From: an uncultured SAR116 cluster alpha proteobacterium | GTDB taxonomy: Bacteria > Pseudomonadota > Alphaproteobacteria > Puniceispirillales > Marisalimonadaceae | Assembly (NCBI GenBank): GCA_902616005.1 | Contig: CACMRG010000004.1 | Span: forward strand, 34,047-98,046 | Direction: 5' to 3' | DNA length: 64,000 nucleotides | In this document: one piece after another, positions 1 through 9,161 of the stretch | Position numbering within the stretch: position 1 is the first letter of the stretch | Layout of the letters: every line of letters starts with the position of its first letter | The notes under the pieces: model-generated | The model's input: only the letters and a program-made list of their open reading frames with translations | What the model was told of the DNA's origin: nothing | Database searches by the model: none | Made by a program: the position numbers and the translations under genes

Positions 1-1076
1 TTAAATACATTTCTAAAACTACCGATGAAGTTGTTAAAACAATTCTTACACAACCAAACAGCTTCGATATTGTTGATTCTGAATATTTTAGCATGCCCAA
101 ACTTGTACCATCAGGAAGTCTTTTAGGTATGGATACAAATAGGATTAAGGAATGGAGTAATGTAGTAACTGCATTCACCGAAGGAAAAGTAAATGGAAAA
201 ACTATTGGTGATCAGGGAACAGCTCCAAAGAAAGTTTTATACCTTAAAGGTCCAAATTCAACAGAATTTTCTAAAGAACCTACTAGATACGCAACTTTAA
301 TACCAACTGTATATAACGCTGATACTCTAGGTATAAGACCAGATCTTATTAAAAGACCAATAAATACTTGGGCTGAACTATTAAACCCAGAATTTAAAGG
401 TAAAGCTTGTATTCTTAATATTCCATCAATTGGAATTATGGATGCAGCAATGGTAGTTGAAGCTATGGGTGAATATACTTATCCAGATAAAGGTAATATG
501 ACAAAGGCTGAAATTGACTTAACTATGAAAATTTTCACTGAAGCAAAAAAGGCTGGTCAATTTAGAGCATTTTGGAGCGACTTTAATGAAAGTGTTAATT
601 TAATGGCATCAGGAGAGGTCGTAATTCAATCAATGTGGTCTCCAGCAATCACAGCTGTAAGATCACAAGGTATTCCATGTATTTATCAACCACTTAAGGA
701 AGGTTATAGAGCGTGGGCAGCTGGTTTTGCACTACCTTCAACTGCTAAAGGAAGACAAGCTGACATATGTTATGAGTACATTAATTGGTTTTTATCAGGA
801 TGGATGGGAGCTTATTTAAACAGACAAGGTTATTACTCTGCTGTTTTATCAACTGCAGAGAAAAATATGAAAGCATATGAGTGGGATTATTGGATGAACG
901 GCAAACCTGCCGCTCAGGATATACTTTCACCGACTGGAAAAAAGCTTGCATCTAAAGGTGAGATAAGAGACGGTGGATCTTATAATGACCGAATGGGTGC
1001 AGTTGCATGTTGGAACGCTACCATGGATGAAAACAAATACATGGTCAGAAAATGGAATGAGATGATAGCTTCCTAA
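1..1076 (+). CDS. ABC transporter substrate-binding protein, spermidine/putrescine (PotD) type, 5'-truncated
   Basis: Periplasmic solute-binding component of the importer completed by the two permease genes just downstream. The frame is open back to base 3, before the first in-frame ATG at 93, and the upstream residues (for example FDIVDSEYF) read as ordinary binding-protein sequence, so the gene starts left of the window and its signal peptide is not visible. 357 residues are seen. Aromatic residues and the WAELLNPEFKGKACI and WSPAITAVRS segments fit the family 1 PotD/PotF-like fold. A strong hairpin follows the stop within 10 bases. The substrate cannot be read from sequence. The neighbouring racemase, upp and urease genes make a ureide, hydantoin or nucleobase derivative as plausible as a polyamine. 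Confidence 0.88.
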   Translation, partial: KYISKTTDEVVKTILTQPNSFDIVDSEYFSMPKLVPSGSLLGMDTNRIKEWSNVVTAFTEGKVNGKTIGDQGTAPKKVLYLKGPNSTEFSKEPTRYATLIPTVYNADTLGIRPDLIKRPINTWAELLNPEFKGKACILNIPSIGIMDAAMVVEAMGEYTYPDKGNMTKAEIDLTMKIFTEAKKAGQFRAFWSDFNESVNLMASGEVVIQSMWSPAITAVRSQGIPCIYQPLKEGYRAWAAGFALPSTAKGRQADICYEYINWFLSGWMGAYLNRQGYYSAVLSTAEKNMKAYEWDYWMNGKPAAQDILSPTGKKLASKGEIRDGGSYNDRMGAVACWNATMDENKYMVRKWNEMIAS

Positions 1077-1083
1077 TTTTAAA

Positions 1084-1115
1084 TGTAGAGAGTGATTTAA
1101 TCATTGCTCTCTACA
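1084..1115 (+). other. Intercistronic stem-loop after the binding-protein gene
   Basis: TGTAGAGAG at 1084-1092 pairs perfectly with CTCTCTACA at 1107-1115, and the inner bases TGAT/ATTG extend the stem with wobble pairs, leaving a loop of about six bases. No T-run follows, so it is more likely an mRNA-stabilising or partial-attenuation element that keeps binding-protein mRNA in excess over permease mRNA than a full terminator. Similar hairpins follow two other binding-protein genes in this window. Confidence 0.7.
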
Positions 1116-1138
1116 TAATTTCCATCTAAAAATTAGAT

Positions 1139-2008
1139 ATGAAAATTAACAAACACTTTTTACTGGCTTTGCCATTTTATCTAATTTTCATATTTTTTTT
1201 TATAATACCTCTTATCTTAACTATTATAGTAAGTTTTTGGGATTATACTGAGTACTCCATAATTCCTGATTTTATTTTTGATAATTATAAATATATTTTC
1301 AATAAATGCTTTAAATTTTCAACCGACCTTTGCGTTACTTTCAAAACTTATTTATCAACTTTTTATTTTTGTTTTATGGCATGGTTTTTTACATTAATTA
1401 TTGGATTCACCGTTGCTTATTTTTTAGTATTTCATGTCAGATCTGTAGGAATGCAAATCGTCTTATTTTTAATTTGTACAATTCCATTTTGGACTTCAAA
1501 TGTAATAAGAATGATTTCATGGATACCACTTCTTGGAAGAAATGGTTTATTCAATTCTTTTTTGATCTCAACTGGTGTGATTGATGAGCCTCAAGAGTGG
1601 TTTTTATATTCTCATTTTTCTGTCATTTTAGCTTTTGTACACCTTTATACATTATTTATGATTGTGCCGATATTTAACTCCTTAATAAGAATAGACAAAT
1701 CTCTTATCGAAGCAGCTTATGATTCTGGTGCAAATGGTTTCCAAATTTTGACAAATATTATTATTCCACTATGTAAACCTGGCATTATAATTGGATCAAT
1801 TTTTGTAATAACTGTTGTAATGGGTGATTTCTTAACCATTGGAATAATGGGAGGACAGCAAATAGCTTCAATTGGAAAAATCATTCAAGTAGAAATGAGT
1901 TATTTACAATTGCCCTCTGCAGCCGCTAATGCTGTAATTCTTTTAATAATTACACTACTTTTAATTTGGACTATGACCAAATTCATAGATATTAGAAAAG
2001 AATTATAA
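1139..2008 (+). CDS. ABC transporter permease, PotB-like
   Basis: Inner-membrane subunit of the spermidine/putrescine-type importer. The 289 residues begin with a hydrophobic helix (LLALPFYLIFIFFFIIPLIL) and contain about six membrane segments. The cytoplasmic coupling loop is visible near residue 195 as EAAYDSGANGFQ followed by IIIPL, the classic EAA motif that contacts the ATPase. It starts at an ATG without a strong Shine-Dalgarno, 62 bases after the binding-protein stop and just past the hairpin. The second permease starts at the base after its stop, so the two are co-transcribed. The ATPase (PotA-like) is not downstream and is presumably upstream of the window. Confidence 0.9.
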   Translation: MKINKHFLLALPFYLIFIFFFIIPLILTIIVSFWDYTEYSIIPDFIFDNYKYIFNKCFKFSTDLCVTFKTYLSTFYFCFMAWFFTLIIGFTVAYFLVFHVRSVGMQIVLFLICTIPFWTSNVIRMISWIPLLGRNGLFNSFLISTGVIDEPQEWFLYSHFSVILAFVHLYTLFMIVPIFNSLIRIDKSLIEAAYDSGANGFQILTNIIIPLCKPGIIIGSIFVITVVMGDFLTIGIMGGQQIASIGKIIQVEMSYLQLPSAAANAVILLIITLLLIWTMTKFIDIRKEL

Positions 2009-2872
2009 ATGTTAAATAAAAAAGGAAAATCTTACTATTTTTGTTGGGGCTTTTTTTTAGCTTTTGTAATTTTCTTGTATGGACCTACTTTTACTATTGT
2101 GGTTCTCAGCTTTCAAGGTCCCGAAGGAGGATTAACTTTTCCTATGAATGGGTTCTCATTCCATTGGTTTCATAAGCTTTGGGAAGGAGGAGGTTATGTC
2201 GATATTGGCTCAGCATTCAGGAGATCAATATTGCTAGGTCTAATTTTAATGGTTCTAACAGTCTTACTTTCTGTATCCGCTGGAATGGCTTTTAGAAAAA
2301 AATTTTTTGGAGCAAATTTTTTATTTCTTATAACAGTTTCAAGTTTAATCGTCCCATCAATTATATTAAGTCTTGGTATTGCGCTAGAATTTAGACTTCT
2401 TGACGAAACCTTAAAATTTTTAGGAGATAAATATAGTATTCAATGGATAATCAATGATTTCCAAACAACATTAAATATGTATTCTAGCGGGCTTGGAGCA
2501 CAACTTACTTGGACACTACCTTTTGGTTTATTAATTATGTTTGCGATTTTTAATAGATTTGATAAATCATTTGAGGAAGCATCAATGGATCTTGGTGCAT
2601 CGTCTTGGCAAACGTTTAAATTTGTTGTTTTGCCTATCATAGCACCTAGTGTAATTGGAATAGCGCTTTTTGGTTTTACATTATCGTATGATGAATTGGC
2701 TCGTTCATCACAAGTTATGGGAGCAACAAACACATTGCCACTAGAATTAAAAGGTCTTACAACGACAGTTACTACTCCTGTTATTTATGCACTAGGCACT
2801 TTAACAACAGGAATTTCTTTTCTTGCAATATTCATAGCAATAATTTTATTTATGATTATGAGAAAAAAATAA
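2009..2872 (+). CDS. ABC transporter permease, PotC-like
   Basis: Second membrane subunit of the same importer, 287 residues with about six membrane helices. The EAA coupling loop is visible near residue 192 (EASMDLGASSWQTFKFVVLP). Its ATG directly follows the stop codon of the PotB-like gene, which implies translational coupling. The N-terminal segment FLYGPTFTIVVLSFQGP is typical of PotC/PotI homologues. Downstream, after 16 bases, comes the racemase gene on the same strand, so importer and racemase probably share a transcript. This suggests that the imported compound is chiral or is hydantoin/ureide related (inference). Confidence 0.9.
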   Translation: MLNKKGKSYYFCWGFFLAFVIFLYGPTFTIVVLSFQGPEGGLTFPMNGFSFHWFHKLWEGGGYVDIGSAFRRSILLGLILMVLTVLLSVSAGMAFRKKFFGANFLFLITVSSLIVPSIILSLGIALEFRLLDETLKFLGDKYSIQWIINDFQTTLNMYSSGLGAQLTWTLPFGLLIMFAIFNRFDKSFEEASMDLGASSWQTFKFVVLPIIAPSVIGIALFGFTLSYDELARSSQVMGATNTLPLELKGLTTTVTTPVIYALGTLTTGISFLAIFIAIILFMIMRKK

Positions 2873-2888
2873 AAGAGAGATTATTATT

Positions 2889-3617
2889 TTGAAAAAAATT
2901 TGCGTAATAAATCCAAATACATCAAATTTGATGACAAACAATATCGATAAGGTTGCAAAATCTTTTGCATCAAATAATACAAAAATATTTTCAATTAATC
3001 CTAAATTTGGTCCCGAAAGCATTGAAGGTTACTATGATGAAGCCTTTTGCATTCCAGGTATTATATCTGAAATAAGAGCTAATCCTGAATATGACGCATA
3101 CATTGTCGCATGTTTTGATGACACGGGATTAGATGCATGCAGAACCATTACAGACAAACCAGTTATTGGCATAGGCGAAGCCTCTTATCATGCCGCAAAT
3201 ATGTTAGGTGGTCATTTTTCAGTAATTACAACTCTAAAAAGATCAATACCAGCATTAAAAAAGAATTTAAAAAATTATGGACTTTATGATAATTGTGTTT
3301 CTTTAAGTTCCGTTGATATACCAGTTTTAGAATTAGAGAGTAATTTGAATTTAACTGAGCAAAAGATTGAAGAAAAAATTAAAGAAATTTTAGATAATTC
3401 TGATACTGAAATTTTTGTTCTAGGATGTGCTGGAATGGCTGATTTTGCTATTAAAATGAAAAAAAAATATAATATTCCTGTTATTGAAGGTATTTCAGTT
3501 GCAGTTAAATTCGCAGAATCATTTATTGATTTAGATTTAAAAACATCCTCTCGAAATAGCTTTGCAACGCCAAGAAGTAAGAAATTTACTGGTATATTTA
3601 AAAATTTTGAAGTTTAA
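2889..3617 (+). CDS. Asp/Glu/hydantoin racemase family protein (allantoin or hydantoin racemase candidate)
   Basis: Cofactor-independent racemase of the Asp/Glu/hydantoin family, 242 residues. The two catalytic cysteines are present at the positions expected for hydantoin racemases: Cys75 in ACFDDTGLDA and Cys180 in VLGCAGMADF. The nucleotide-like N-terminal strand ICVINPNTS is also typical. It starts with TTG at 2889 behind an AGAGAG stretch. Its position between an ABC importer and upp, and its proximity to hydantoinase, allantoicase and urease genes, suggests that it racemises allantoin or a 5-substituted hydantoin so that a stereospecific amidohydrolase can use both enantiomers. Substrate is inference; the family assignment is firm. 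Confidence 0.82.
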   Translation: MKKICVINPNTSNLMTNNIDKVAKSFASNNTKIFSINPKFGPESIEGYYDEAFCIPGIISEIRANPEYDAYIVACFDDTGLDACRTITDKPVIGIGEASYHAANMLGGHFSVITTLKRSIPALKKNLKNYGLYDNCVSLSSVDIPVLELESNLNLTEQKIEEKIKEILDNSDTEIFVLGCAGMADFAIKMKKKYNIPVIEGISVAVKFAESFIDLDLKTSSRNSFATPRSKKFTGIFKNFEV

Positions 3618-3623
3618 ATTATT

Positions 3624-4247
3624 ATGAATGTTACAGTTTTAGATCATCCATTAATCAATCACTTTATGACTATTATTCGAAATAAAAATACATCGAGTAG
3701 TGAATTTAAATCTTTAGCTAAAAAAGTTTCTGTTTTGATGGGATTTGAAGTGTTTAAGGAATTATTGGTAAATAATCATAAAATTGAAACACCAATTGAA
3801 AATTATAGAGGTATAAAAATTCATGAGCCATACCCATGCCTTGTATCTATCTTAAGAGCAGGCTCAATTATAGTTGATGGTTTATCTGAAATTTTTCCAT
3901 ATTGTTCAACGGGTTATATAGGTATTTTTAGAGATGAAAAATCATTAAGACCTCAAACTTATTTCGAAAAATTTCCAAAGAATATATCAAAAAGAAAAGT
4001 ATTTTTATGTGATCCAATGCTTGCTACTGGAGGAAGTATTATTAAATCCATCCAAATTTTAAATAGTTATGATTGTAATGACATATCTATAGTTACTCTT
4101 TTATCAAGTGAAATTGGTATAAAAAATGTTGTTACAAAATATCCTAATTATAGGATTTATACTGCACAGAAAGACTTTGATTTAAATGATAAAGGTTTTA
4201 TTGTTCCTGGATTGGGTGATGCTGGCGATAGATTGTATGATACTTAA
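3624..4247 (+). CDS. upp: Uracil phosphoribosyltransferase
   Basis: Makes UMP from uracil and PRPP, in the cytoplasm. The 207 residues have the usual length and all key motifs: SILRAGSIIVDG in the middle, the PRPP-binding loop DPMLATGGS near residue 130, and the C-terminal uracil-binding signature GFIVPGLGDAGDR. It starts six bases after the racemase stop and ends one base before the convergent ureG stop, with no room for a terminator. Presence in this operon points to salvage of a pyrimidine released by or imported with the ureide pathway genes; upp is otherwise commonly next to a uracil permease, which is not seen here. Confidence 0.93.
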   Translation: MNVTVLDHPLINHFMTIIRNKNTSSSEFKSLAKKVSVLMGFEVFKELLVNNHKIETPIENYRGIKIHEPYPCLVSILRAGSIIVDGLSEIFPYCSTGYIGIFRDEKSLRPQTYFEKFPKNISKRKVFLCDPMLATGGSIIKSIQILNSYDCNDISIVTLLSSEIGIKNVVTKYPNYRIYTAQKDFDLNDKGFIVPGLGDAGDRLYDT

Positions 4248-4868
4248 TTAAAAACAATTCAAACCACCTTCTAATTCTAAAAACTTTGAAACTTCTTCTA
4301 TACCAACTTTATTCTTCATTTGACCGAAAATATAAGGTAAACCATCTCTAGTCTTTTCAACATCAGTTTTCATTTCTTCAAGATTAACATCTACATATGG
4401 TGCCAAATCAGTTTTATTTATGATTAAAAGATCAGATTTTTTTAAGGCAAGACCTCCTTTTCTTGGAATATCACCTCCCATTCCAACATCAATAACATAG
4501 ATAGTTAAATCTACAAGTTCCGGACTAAATGTTGCTGCTAAGTTGTCGCCTCCAGATTCTATCAAAATCAAATCTAGATCTGGAAATTTATTTTTCATTT
4601 CATCAACTGCTAACAAGTTTATTGATGCATCTTCTCTTATTGCAGTATGAGGACATCCACCAGTTTCAACGCCTTTTATTCTTTCAATAGGCAAGGCTTG
4701 TTTTTTCATTAAGTATTCTGCATCCTCAACGGTATAAATATCATTTGAAATTACAGCCATAGATATCTTATTTGATAATGCATTACATAAGCCCTCAGTT
4801 AAACTAGTCTTACCAGCTCCTACTGGGCCTCCAATACCTATCCTCAATGGACCATTGAAACTTTTCAT
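4248..4868 (-). CDS. ureG: Urease accessory GTPase UreG
   Basis: SIMIBI-class GTPase that delivers nickel to apo-urease, 206 residues. The P-loop GGPVGAGKT lies at residues 13-21, the metal-binding CPH motif at Cys72-His74, and the guanine-specificity motif NKTDLAP in the C-terminal third. Its ATG overlaps the ureF stop by four bases, so it is the last gene of the leftward ureDABCEFG operon. Its stop codon abuts the stop of upp on the other strand. Confidence 0.97.
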   Translation of the reverse strand: MKSFNGPLRIGIGGPVGAGKTSLTEGLCNALSNKISMAVISNDIYTVEDAEYLMKKQALPIERIKGVETGGCPHTAIREDASINLLAVDEMKNKFPDLDLILIESGGDNLAATFSPELVDLTIYVIDVGMGGDIPRKGGLALKKSDLLIINKTDLAPYVDVNLEEMKTDVEKTRDGLPYIFGQMKNKVGIEEVSKFLELEGGLNCF

Positions 4869-5518
4869 GAAATATAAATCCTTGATGTTAATTTTTCATG
4901 ATGAATACTATGTAAATCTAAATTAAAAGTTATCCCACCGATATCTTTTAATTTTAATTTTTTAGAATTTTTAAAAAAATTTTCAACAATAGATGTTGAT
5001 TTTAATAGGCAGTCCTGTCCAATTTTTTGTCCTAATGGGATATGCTTTACACAAATATTTATTAAATTTGAAATAAATGACTGAAAATAAAACGTAATAA
5101 GTTTATCAAAAGGGATCTTAAAATATAAACCAGCTTTTCCAATACATATTGGATAAGATAAATTTGGTTCTAAATCAAAACCCCACGTTTCCTTGAGTAT
5201 TTTACTAAAAGATTTGCCTAAAGAAATTGTTTCAAAATATCTCTCTTTGCTCGCTGCATTAGCTAGAACGATATCATTTAATTCATAGCCTTCATACGTT
5301 TCTTTTATATAAATAAAATCATTTTTTAAAGTGCCGTGATTAGTCAGTACATCAATACATTTCAAAATATCTTTTTCATCTTTAATATATTTATTATTTA
5401 TCATAGCTTCTATTCCGTGAGAATAGGCAAATGATCCTATTGGAAAAGATGATGAAAACCATATCTGTAATATTTGATTCTGTTTGATATCATCTGAAAA
5501 ATTAGTGTCTATGGCCAT
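4865..5518 (-). CDS. ureF: Urease accessory protein UreF
   Basis: Helical accessory protein that acts with UreD and UreG in assembling the nickel centre. The conserved [13 protein letters not shown] motif lies near the N-terminus. The frame is open further upstream to 5557, but the ATG at 5518 is the better start: it has GGAAG five bases upstream, and the longer form would overlap ureE by 56 bases. With this start the protein is 217 residues and overlaps ureE by 17 bases. The remainder is weakly conserved, as usual for UreF. Confidence 0.92.
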   Translation of the reverse strand: MAIDTNFSDDIKQNQILQIWFSSSFPIGSFAYSHGIEAMINNKYIKDEKDILKCIDVLTNHGTLKNDFIYIKETYEGYELNDIVLANAASKERYFETISLGKSFSKILKETWGFDLEPNLSYPICIGKAGLYFKIPFDKLITFYFQSFISNLINICVKHIPLGQKIGQDCLLKSTSIVENFFKNSKKLKLKDIGGITFNLDLHSIHHEKLTSRIYIS

Positions 5519-5945
5519 GTGTTCTTCCAATTCCGTAGGCTCCTCCCTCAGGATCAAATGCTTCTAGAACTACTTTTGTTTGCCCATTTAACCTCAATAT
5601 CATTTCTTCAATGACTTTATCATTCTGAATTAAAATTCTATTTTCTTCAATTTGACATGGAATATGTCTATTTCCAATATGCCAGATTAAATGCATTAAA
5701 TTATTACCCTTAATTTCTAAAAGTTCTTCTATTTTATATCTAACATTTATAAGTAAACCACTATCTAGCTTGAACATATCGTCTTTTTTAAGTGATATTG
5801 TATTTTTTAAATCTACAAGAAATTCAATACCATTATAAGATATTAATTTTTTTCTTCTTAAAAATCTCTCATCATAAGAAAGTTCAATAAAATCTTTATG
5901 ACTAGCAACGCCTGTATTATGTAAAATTGAATTACAAATTTCCAT
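5502..5945 (-). CDS. ureE: Urease accessory nickel chaperone UreE
   Basis: Nickel metallochaperone that hands Ni(II) to the UreDFG complex, 147 residues. The peptide-binding N-terminal domain is followed by the conserved segment LIWHIGNRHIPCQIEE near residue 95 and by the C-terminal EGGAYG motif. It ends in a short, weakly histidine-rich tail (THGHRH), not the long poly-His tail of some UreE proteins, so surplus nickel storage is probably limited. It starts three bases after the ureC stop. Confidence 0.94.
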   Translation of the reverse strand: MEICNSILHNTGVASHKDFIELSYDERFLRRKKLISYNGIEFLVDLKNTISLKKDDMFKLDSGLLINVRYKIEELLEIKGNNLMHLIWHIGNRHIPCQIEENRILIQNDKVIEEMILRLNGQTKVVLEAFDPEGGAYGIGRTHGHRH

Positions 5946-5948
5946 GAC

Positions 5949-7655
5949 TTAATACATAAAATATCTTTGTGCCATTGGTAAAATGTTAGCAGGTTCACAT
6001 GTAATTAATTTTCCGTCAGCCTTAACTTCATATGTTTCTGGATTAACCTCGATTTTTGGACATGTGTTATTAAAAACCATATCTTTTTTTGATATGTTTC
6101 TGGTATTTTTTACTGCTACAAATTCTTTCTTGGTATCATTATTTTTCAGAATATCGTTTTCTAAAGATAATTCACTAGTAAATATAACTGAAGATTTTTC
6201 TAATGATCTTCCAAAAGATCCAAACATTGGACGCGTATATACCGGTTGAGGTGTTGGTATAGAAGCATTAGGATCTCCCATTTGCGCACATGCTATACTG
6301 CCTCCAATTAAAACCATTTCTGGTTTTACTCCAAAAAATGCAGGATCCCACAATACTAAATCACCTCTTTTTTTCTCTTCAACACTCCCAATATACTTTG
6401 AAATTCCATGTGTAATTGCTGGATTAATTGTATATTTGGCAATATATCTTTTAACCCTAAAGTTATCATTGTCTCCTTGTTCTTCAGGCAATTTGCCTCT
6501 TTGTACTTTCATTTTATGAGCAGTTTGCCATGTTCTTATAATTACTTCACCTACTCGGCCCATTGCTTGACTGTCTGACGCAATTATTGAAAATGCGCCC
6601 ATATCGTGAAGAATATCTTCCGCAGCAATCGTTTCTTTTCGAATTCTGCTTTCTGCGAATGCAACATCTTCAGGTATAGATTTGTCAAGGTGATGACAAA
6701 CCATAAGCATATCTAAATGCTCTTCTATTGTATTAACAGTATATGGTCTTGTTGGGTTGGTAGACGATGGTATAATATTTTCTTCACCACATACTTTTAT
6801 AATATCTGGAGCATGCCCACCACCTGCGCCCTCAGTATGAAAGGCGTGAATAATTCTTTTATTGATTGCTTTAAGTGTATTTTCAACAAAACCACTCTCA
6901 TTTAAGGTATCAGTATGTATCATTACTTGTATATCAAATTTATCGGCCATCGATAGACAATTATCAATTGCTCCTGGAGTGGTACCCCAATCTTCATGAA
7001 GTTTTAGAGCACAAGCACCTGCCATGATTTGTTCCTTCAAACCCTCTGGCAATGATGAGTTACCTTTACCAGCAAAACCTAAATTCATTGGGAAAGCATC
7101 TGAGGCTTGAATCATTCTTTGAATATGCCATGGACCTGGAGTACACGTTGTTGCAAGAGTTCCATGAGCTGGTCCAGTTCCGCCCCCTAACATAGTAGTT
7201 AATCCTGAATGCAAAGCATCATCTATTTGTTGTGGGCATATAAAATGTATATGACTATCAAATCCTCCAGCAGTTAAAATTTTACCTTCACCTGCAATAA
7301 CTTCTGTGCCAGGACCAACGACTATATCAACATTTGGTTGAGTATCTGGGTTTCCACCTTTACCAATTTTATTTATTTTTCCGTCTTTTAACCCTACATC
7401 TGCTTTATAAATTCCTGTTACATCTACAATCAGAGCATTAGTGATAATTGTATCTACAGCGCCATCTTTATTAGTTACTTGAGATTGCCCCATTCCATCT
7501 CGAATTACTTTTCCACCACCAAATTTTACTTCCTCGCCATATGTTGTAAGATCTTTTTCAACTTCTATAAATAGTTCTGTATCTGCTAACCTTATTTTAT
7601 CACCGGTAGTTGGTCCATACATATCAGAATAAGATTGTCTGGTAATTTTCTTCAT
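5949..7655 (-). CDS. ureC: Urease subunit alpha (catalytic)
   Basis: Nickel amidohydrolase that converts urea to ammonia and carbamate, 568 residues, matching the usual length. Every metal or catalytic residue expected from the Klebsiella enzyme is present with a constant +1 offset: His135 and His137 (SHIHFICP), carbamylated Lys218 (ALKLHEDWG), His247 (MIHTDT), His273 ([10 protein letters not shown]), the flap Cys320-His321 (MVCHH) and Asp361 (ASDSQAMG). Its start overlaps the ureB stop by four bases. The enzyme is expected to be fully active once UreDEFG load nickel. No nickel importer is recognisable in the window. Confidence 0.98.
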   Translation of the reverse strand: MKKITRQSYSDMYGPTTGDKIRLADTELFIEVEKDLTTYGEEVKFGGGKVIRDGMGQSQVTNKDGAVDTIITNALIVDVTGIYKADVGLKDGKINKIGKGGNPDTQPNVDIVVGPGTEVIAGEGKILTAGGFDSHIHFICPQQIDDALHSGLTTMLGGGTGPAHGTLATTCTPGPWHIQRMIQASDAFPMNLGFAGKGNSSLPEGLKEQIMAGACALKLHEDWGTTPGAIDNCLSMADKFDIQVMIHTDTLNESGFVENTLKAINKRIIHAFHTEGAGGGHAPDIIKVCGEENIIPSSTNPTRPYTVNTIEEHLDMLMVCHHLDKSIPEDVAFAESRIRKETIAAEDILHDMGAFSIIASDSQAMGRVGEVIIRTWQTAHKMKVQRGKLPEEQGDNDNFRVKRYIAKYTINPAITHGISKYIGSVEEKKRGDLVLWDPAFFGVKPEMVLIGGSIACAQMGDPNASIPTPQPVYTRPMFGSFGRSLEKSSVIFTSELSLENDILKNNDTKKEFVAVKNTRNISKKDMVFNNTCPKIEVNPETYEVKADGKLITCEPANILPMAQRYFMY

Positions 7656-7960
7656 TTTAAAGAGCCCATTATTTTTTTATTAAATCCATAAATATTTCGA
7701 CCTCCGAGGAAATCGATTAACTCAACATCCCTAGTTTGTCCTGGTTCAAATCGAACAGCTGTACCCGATGGAATGTTTAGTCTTTTTCCTCTTGATTTAA
7801 GTCTGTCAAATTCTAAAAATTCGTTTACTTCTTCAAAATGATAATGACTTCCAACTTGAATAGGTCTGTCGCCTTTATTAGAAACTTTAATTGTAATAGA
7901 ATTTGATATTTTATTTAACTCTATAAAACCTTCTTTATTTATAATTTCACCTGGTTTCAT
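7652..7960 (-). CDS. ureB: Urease subunit beta
   Basis: Small structural subunit of the urease trimer, 102 residues. Diagnostic segments are [16 protein letters not shown] near residue 33, the [12 protein letters not shown] stretch near residue 68, and the C-terminal GGRNIYGFN. It lies between ureA (10 bases upstream) and ureC (4-base overlap). The gene is separate from ureA, as in most proteobacteria and unlike the fused Helicobacter form. Confidence 0.97.
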   Translation of the reverse strand: MKPGEIINKEGFIELNKISNSITIKVSNKGDRPIQVGSHYHFEEVNEFLEFDRLKSRGKRLNIPSGTAVRFEPGQTRDVELIDFLGGRNIYGFNKKIMGSLK

Positions 7961-7970
7961 TTATAAATCC

Positions 7971-8273
7971 TTATCGTATTGGATGATGAACAGTTACCAA
8001 TTTAGTGCCATCAGGGAATGTTGCTTCTACCTGAACTTCATGTATCATATCCTTAATTCCCTCCATACACTGATCTATCTTAACGACATGAGCACCCTCT
8101 TCCATTAAATCAGCTACTGATTTGCCATCTCGTGCTCCTTCAATAACAAAATCTGAGATGATGGCAATAGCCTCTGGGTAATTAAGTTTTACACCTCTCT
8201 TAAGCCTGTCTTTAGCTACCATGGCAGCCAAACTAACTAATAACTTTTCTTTTTCTCTAGGTGACAATTTCAT
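7971..8273 (-). CDS. ureA: Urease subunit gamma
   Basis: Smallest urease subunit, 100 residues, full length. Recognisable by the N-terminal [20 protein letters not shown], the [15 protein letters not shown] segment and the C-terminal [15 protein letters not shown]. Its ATG immediately follows the ureD stop codon, indicating translational coupling within the ureDABCEFG operon. Confidence 0.97.
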   Translation of the reverse strand: MKLSPREKEKLLVSLAAMVAKDRLKRGVKLNYPEAIAIISDFVIEGARDGKSVADLMEEGAHVVKIDQCMEGIKDMIHEVQVEATFPDGTKLVTVHHPIR

Positions 8274-9074
8274 TTAAAATTTCCACATTTTTGGTAATTC
8301 ATTATTATAAAAATAAGGTAATATTTTTTGAAGAGCAATTCTTAAATCGTAATTATCTTCAGAAACCGATCTTATGATGAATTTTTCATCCCAAATTGAA
8401 ATAGCCATATCAGTATTTTCATGATTAAGTAAATTCTTATCAATTGTTTCTGCTTTATTAATAAGTGATTCTCCATAACCAAATATAAAATTAAAAGCAC
8501 AATTATTTGAAAGGGCTGATTTGTTTTTAAAATAATCTCTTAAAACGCCTTTAAAATTAACAGTTTCAAAATGCTTAATTTTATCATTAATTTTAATTTC
8601 CCATTGATCAGAAATTAAAATATTTTCTATATTTTCATTCATTGATCTTCTTCCAAAAATGATGGTTTCACAAATGAGTAAATTTGAATTAGTTTTTAAA
8701 TCAAAATATGAATGTCTTTCTAACTTCGAGTTATTAAATAATATTAACTCTTGAGGCATCCAAAATAGTGTACTTGAATCATCAACAATTACTTTATTTT
8801 CTACTCTTGCAGGATAACCATAACCAGAATATATTTTTTCAGCTGCTTGGGTTGAAATACAAATCTTTGAGTTATTTAATTTAAAATTAGTTACAAAATT
8901 ATCACCCGATGTTAAACCTCCCGCTGTATTTAATGTTACTAATTCAGTAGTTGAATTATCATTTTTAGGAATAAAAGATTTTGCACAGCCCTTTTGAAAA
9001 AATTTTTTTAATTCGTTATTTTTTACTTCTACATCAAGTTTTCCAAACGACTTTTGTGAATTATTATCATGCAT
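8274..9074 (-). CDS. ureD: Urease accessory protein UreD
   Basis: Scaffold protein that binds apo-urease and recruits UreF and UreG for nickel insertion, 266 residues. The family signature LNTAGGLTSGDNF is present near residue 50, followed by STQAAEKIYSG. It is the first gene of the leftward urease operon, so its promoter should lie in the 87-base divergent gap (9075-9161) shared with the hydantoinase-allantoicase operon. The protein is slightly short for the family, without an obvious missing segment. Confidence 0.93.
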   Translation of the reverse strand: MHDNNSQKSFGKLDVEVKNNELKKFFQKGCAKSFIPKNDNSTTELVTLNTAGGLTSGDNFVTNFKLNNSKICISTQAAEKIYSGYGYPARVENKVIVDDSSTLFWMPQELILFNNSKLERHSYFDLKTNSNLLICETIIFGRRSMNENIENILISDQWEIKINDKIKHFETVNFKGVLRDYFKNKSALSNNCAFNFIFGYGESLINKAETIDKNLLNHENTDMAISIWDEKFIIRSVSEDNYDLRIALQKILPYFYNNELPKMWKF

Positions 9075-9161
9075 TAAAATAATTTTTCCTTTGCATTTAA
9101 AATTATATCAAAACATGTTAACCTTATATATCTTTATAACAATCTTTATATTGAGTGATAA
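9075..9161. promoter_or_regulatory. Divergent promoter region between urease and allantoin operons
   Basis: 87 AT-rich bases separate the ureD start (leftward) from the hydantoinase start (rightward). Both operon promoters must lie here or inside neighbouring genes, which would allow common control of urea and allantoin use. A TTTATAACAATC-TTTATAT stretch lies near 9133-9150. I could not identify a convincing operator or a clear -35/-10 pair. Confidence 0.45.

Noticed and set aside
5983..6905. Open frames on the plus strand inside ureC
   Set aside because: They are antisense to a fully conserved urease alpha gene and show no recognisable protein features.
9070..9102. Direct repeat TGCATTAAAAT / TGCATTTAAAAT in the urease-allantoin gap
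   Set aside because: Short, imperfect and AT-rich; expected by chance in this composition, and half of it lies at the ureD start.
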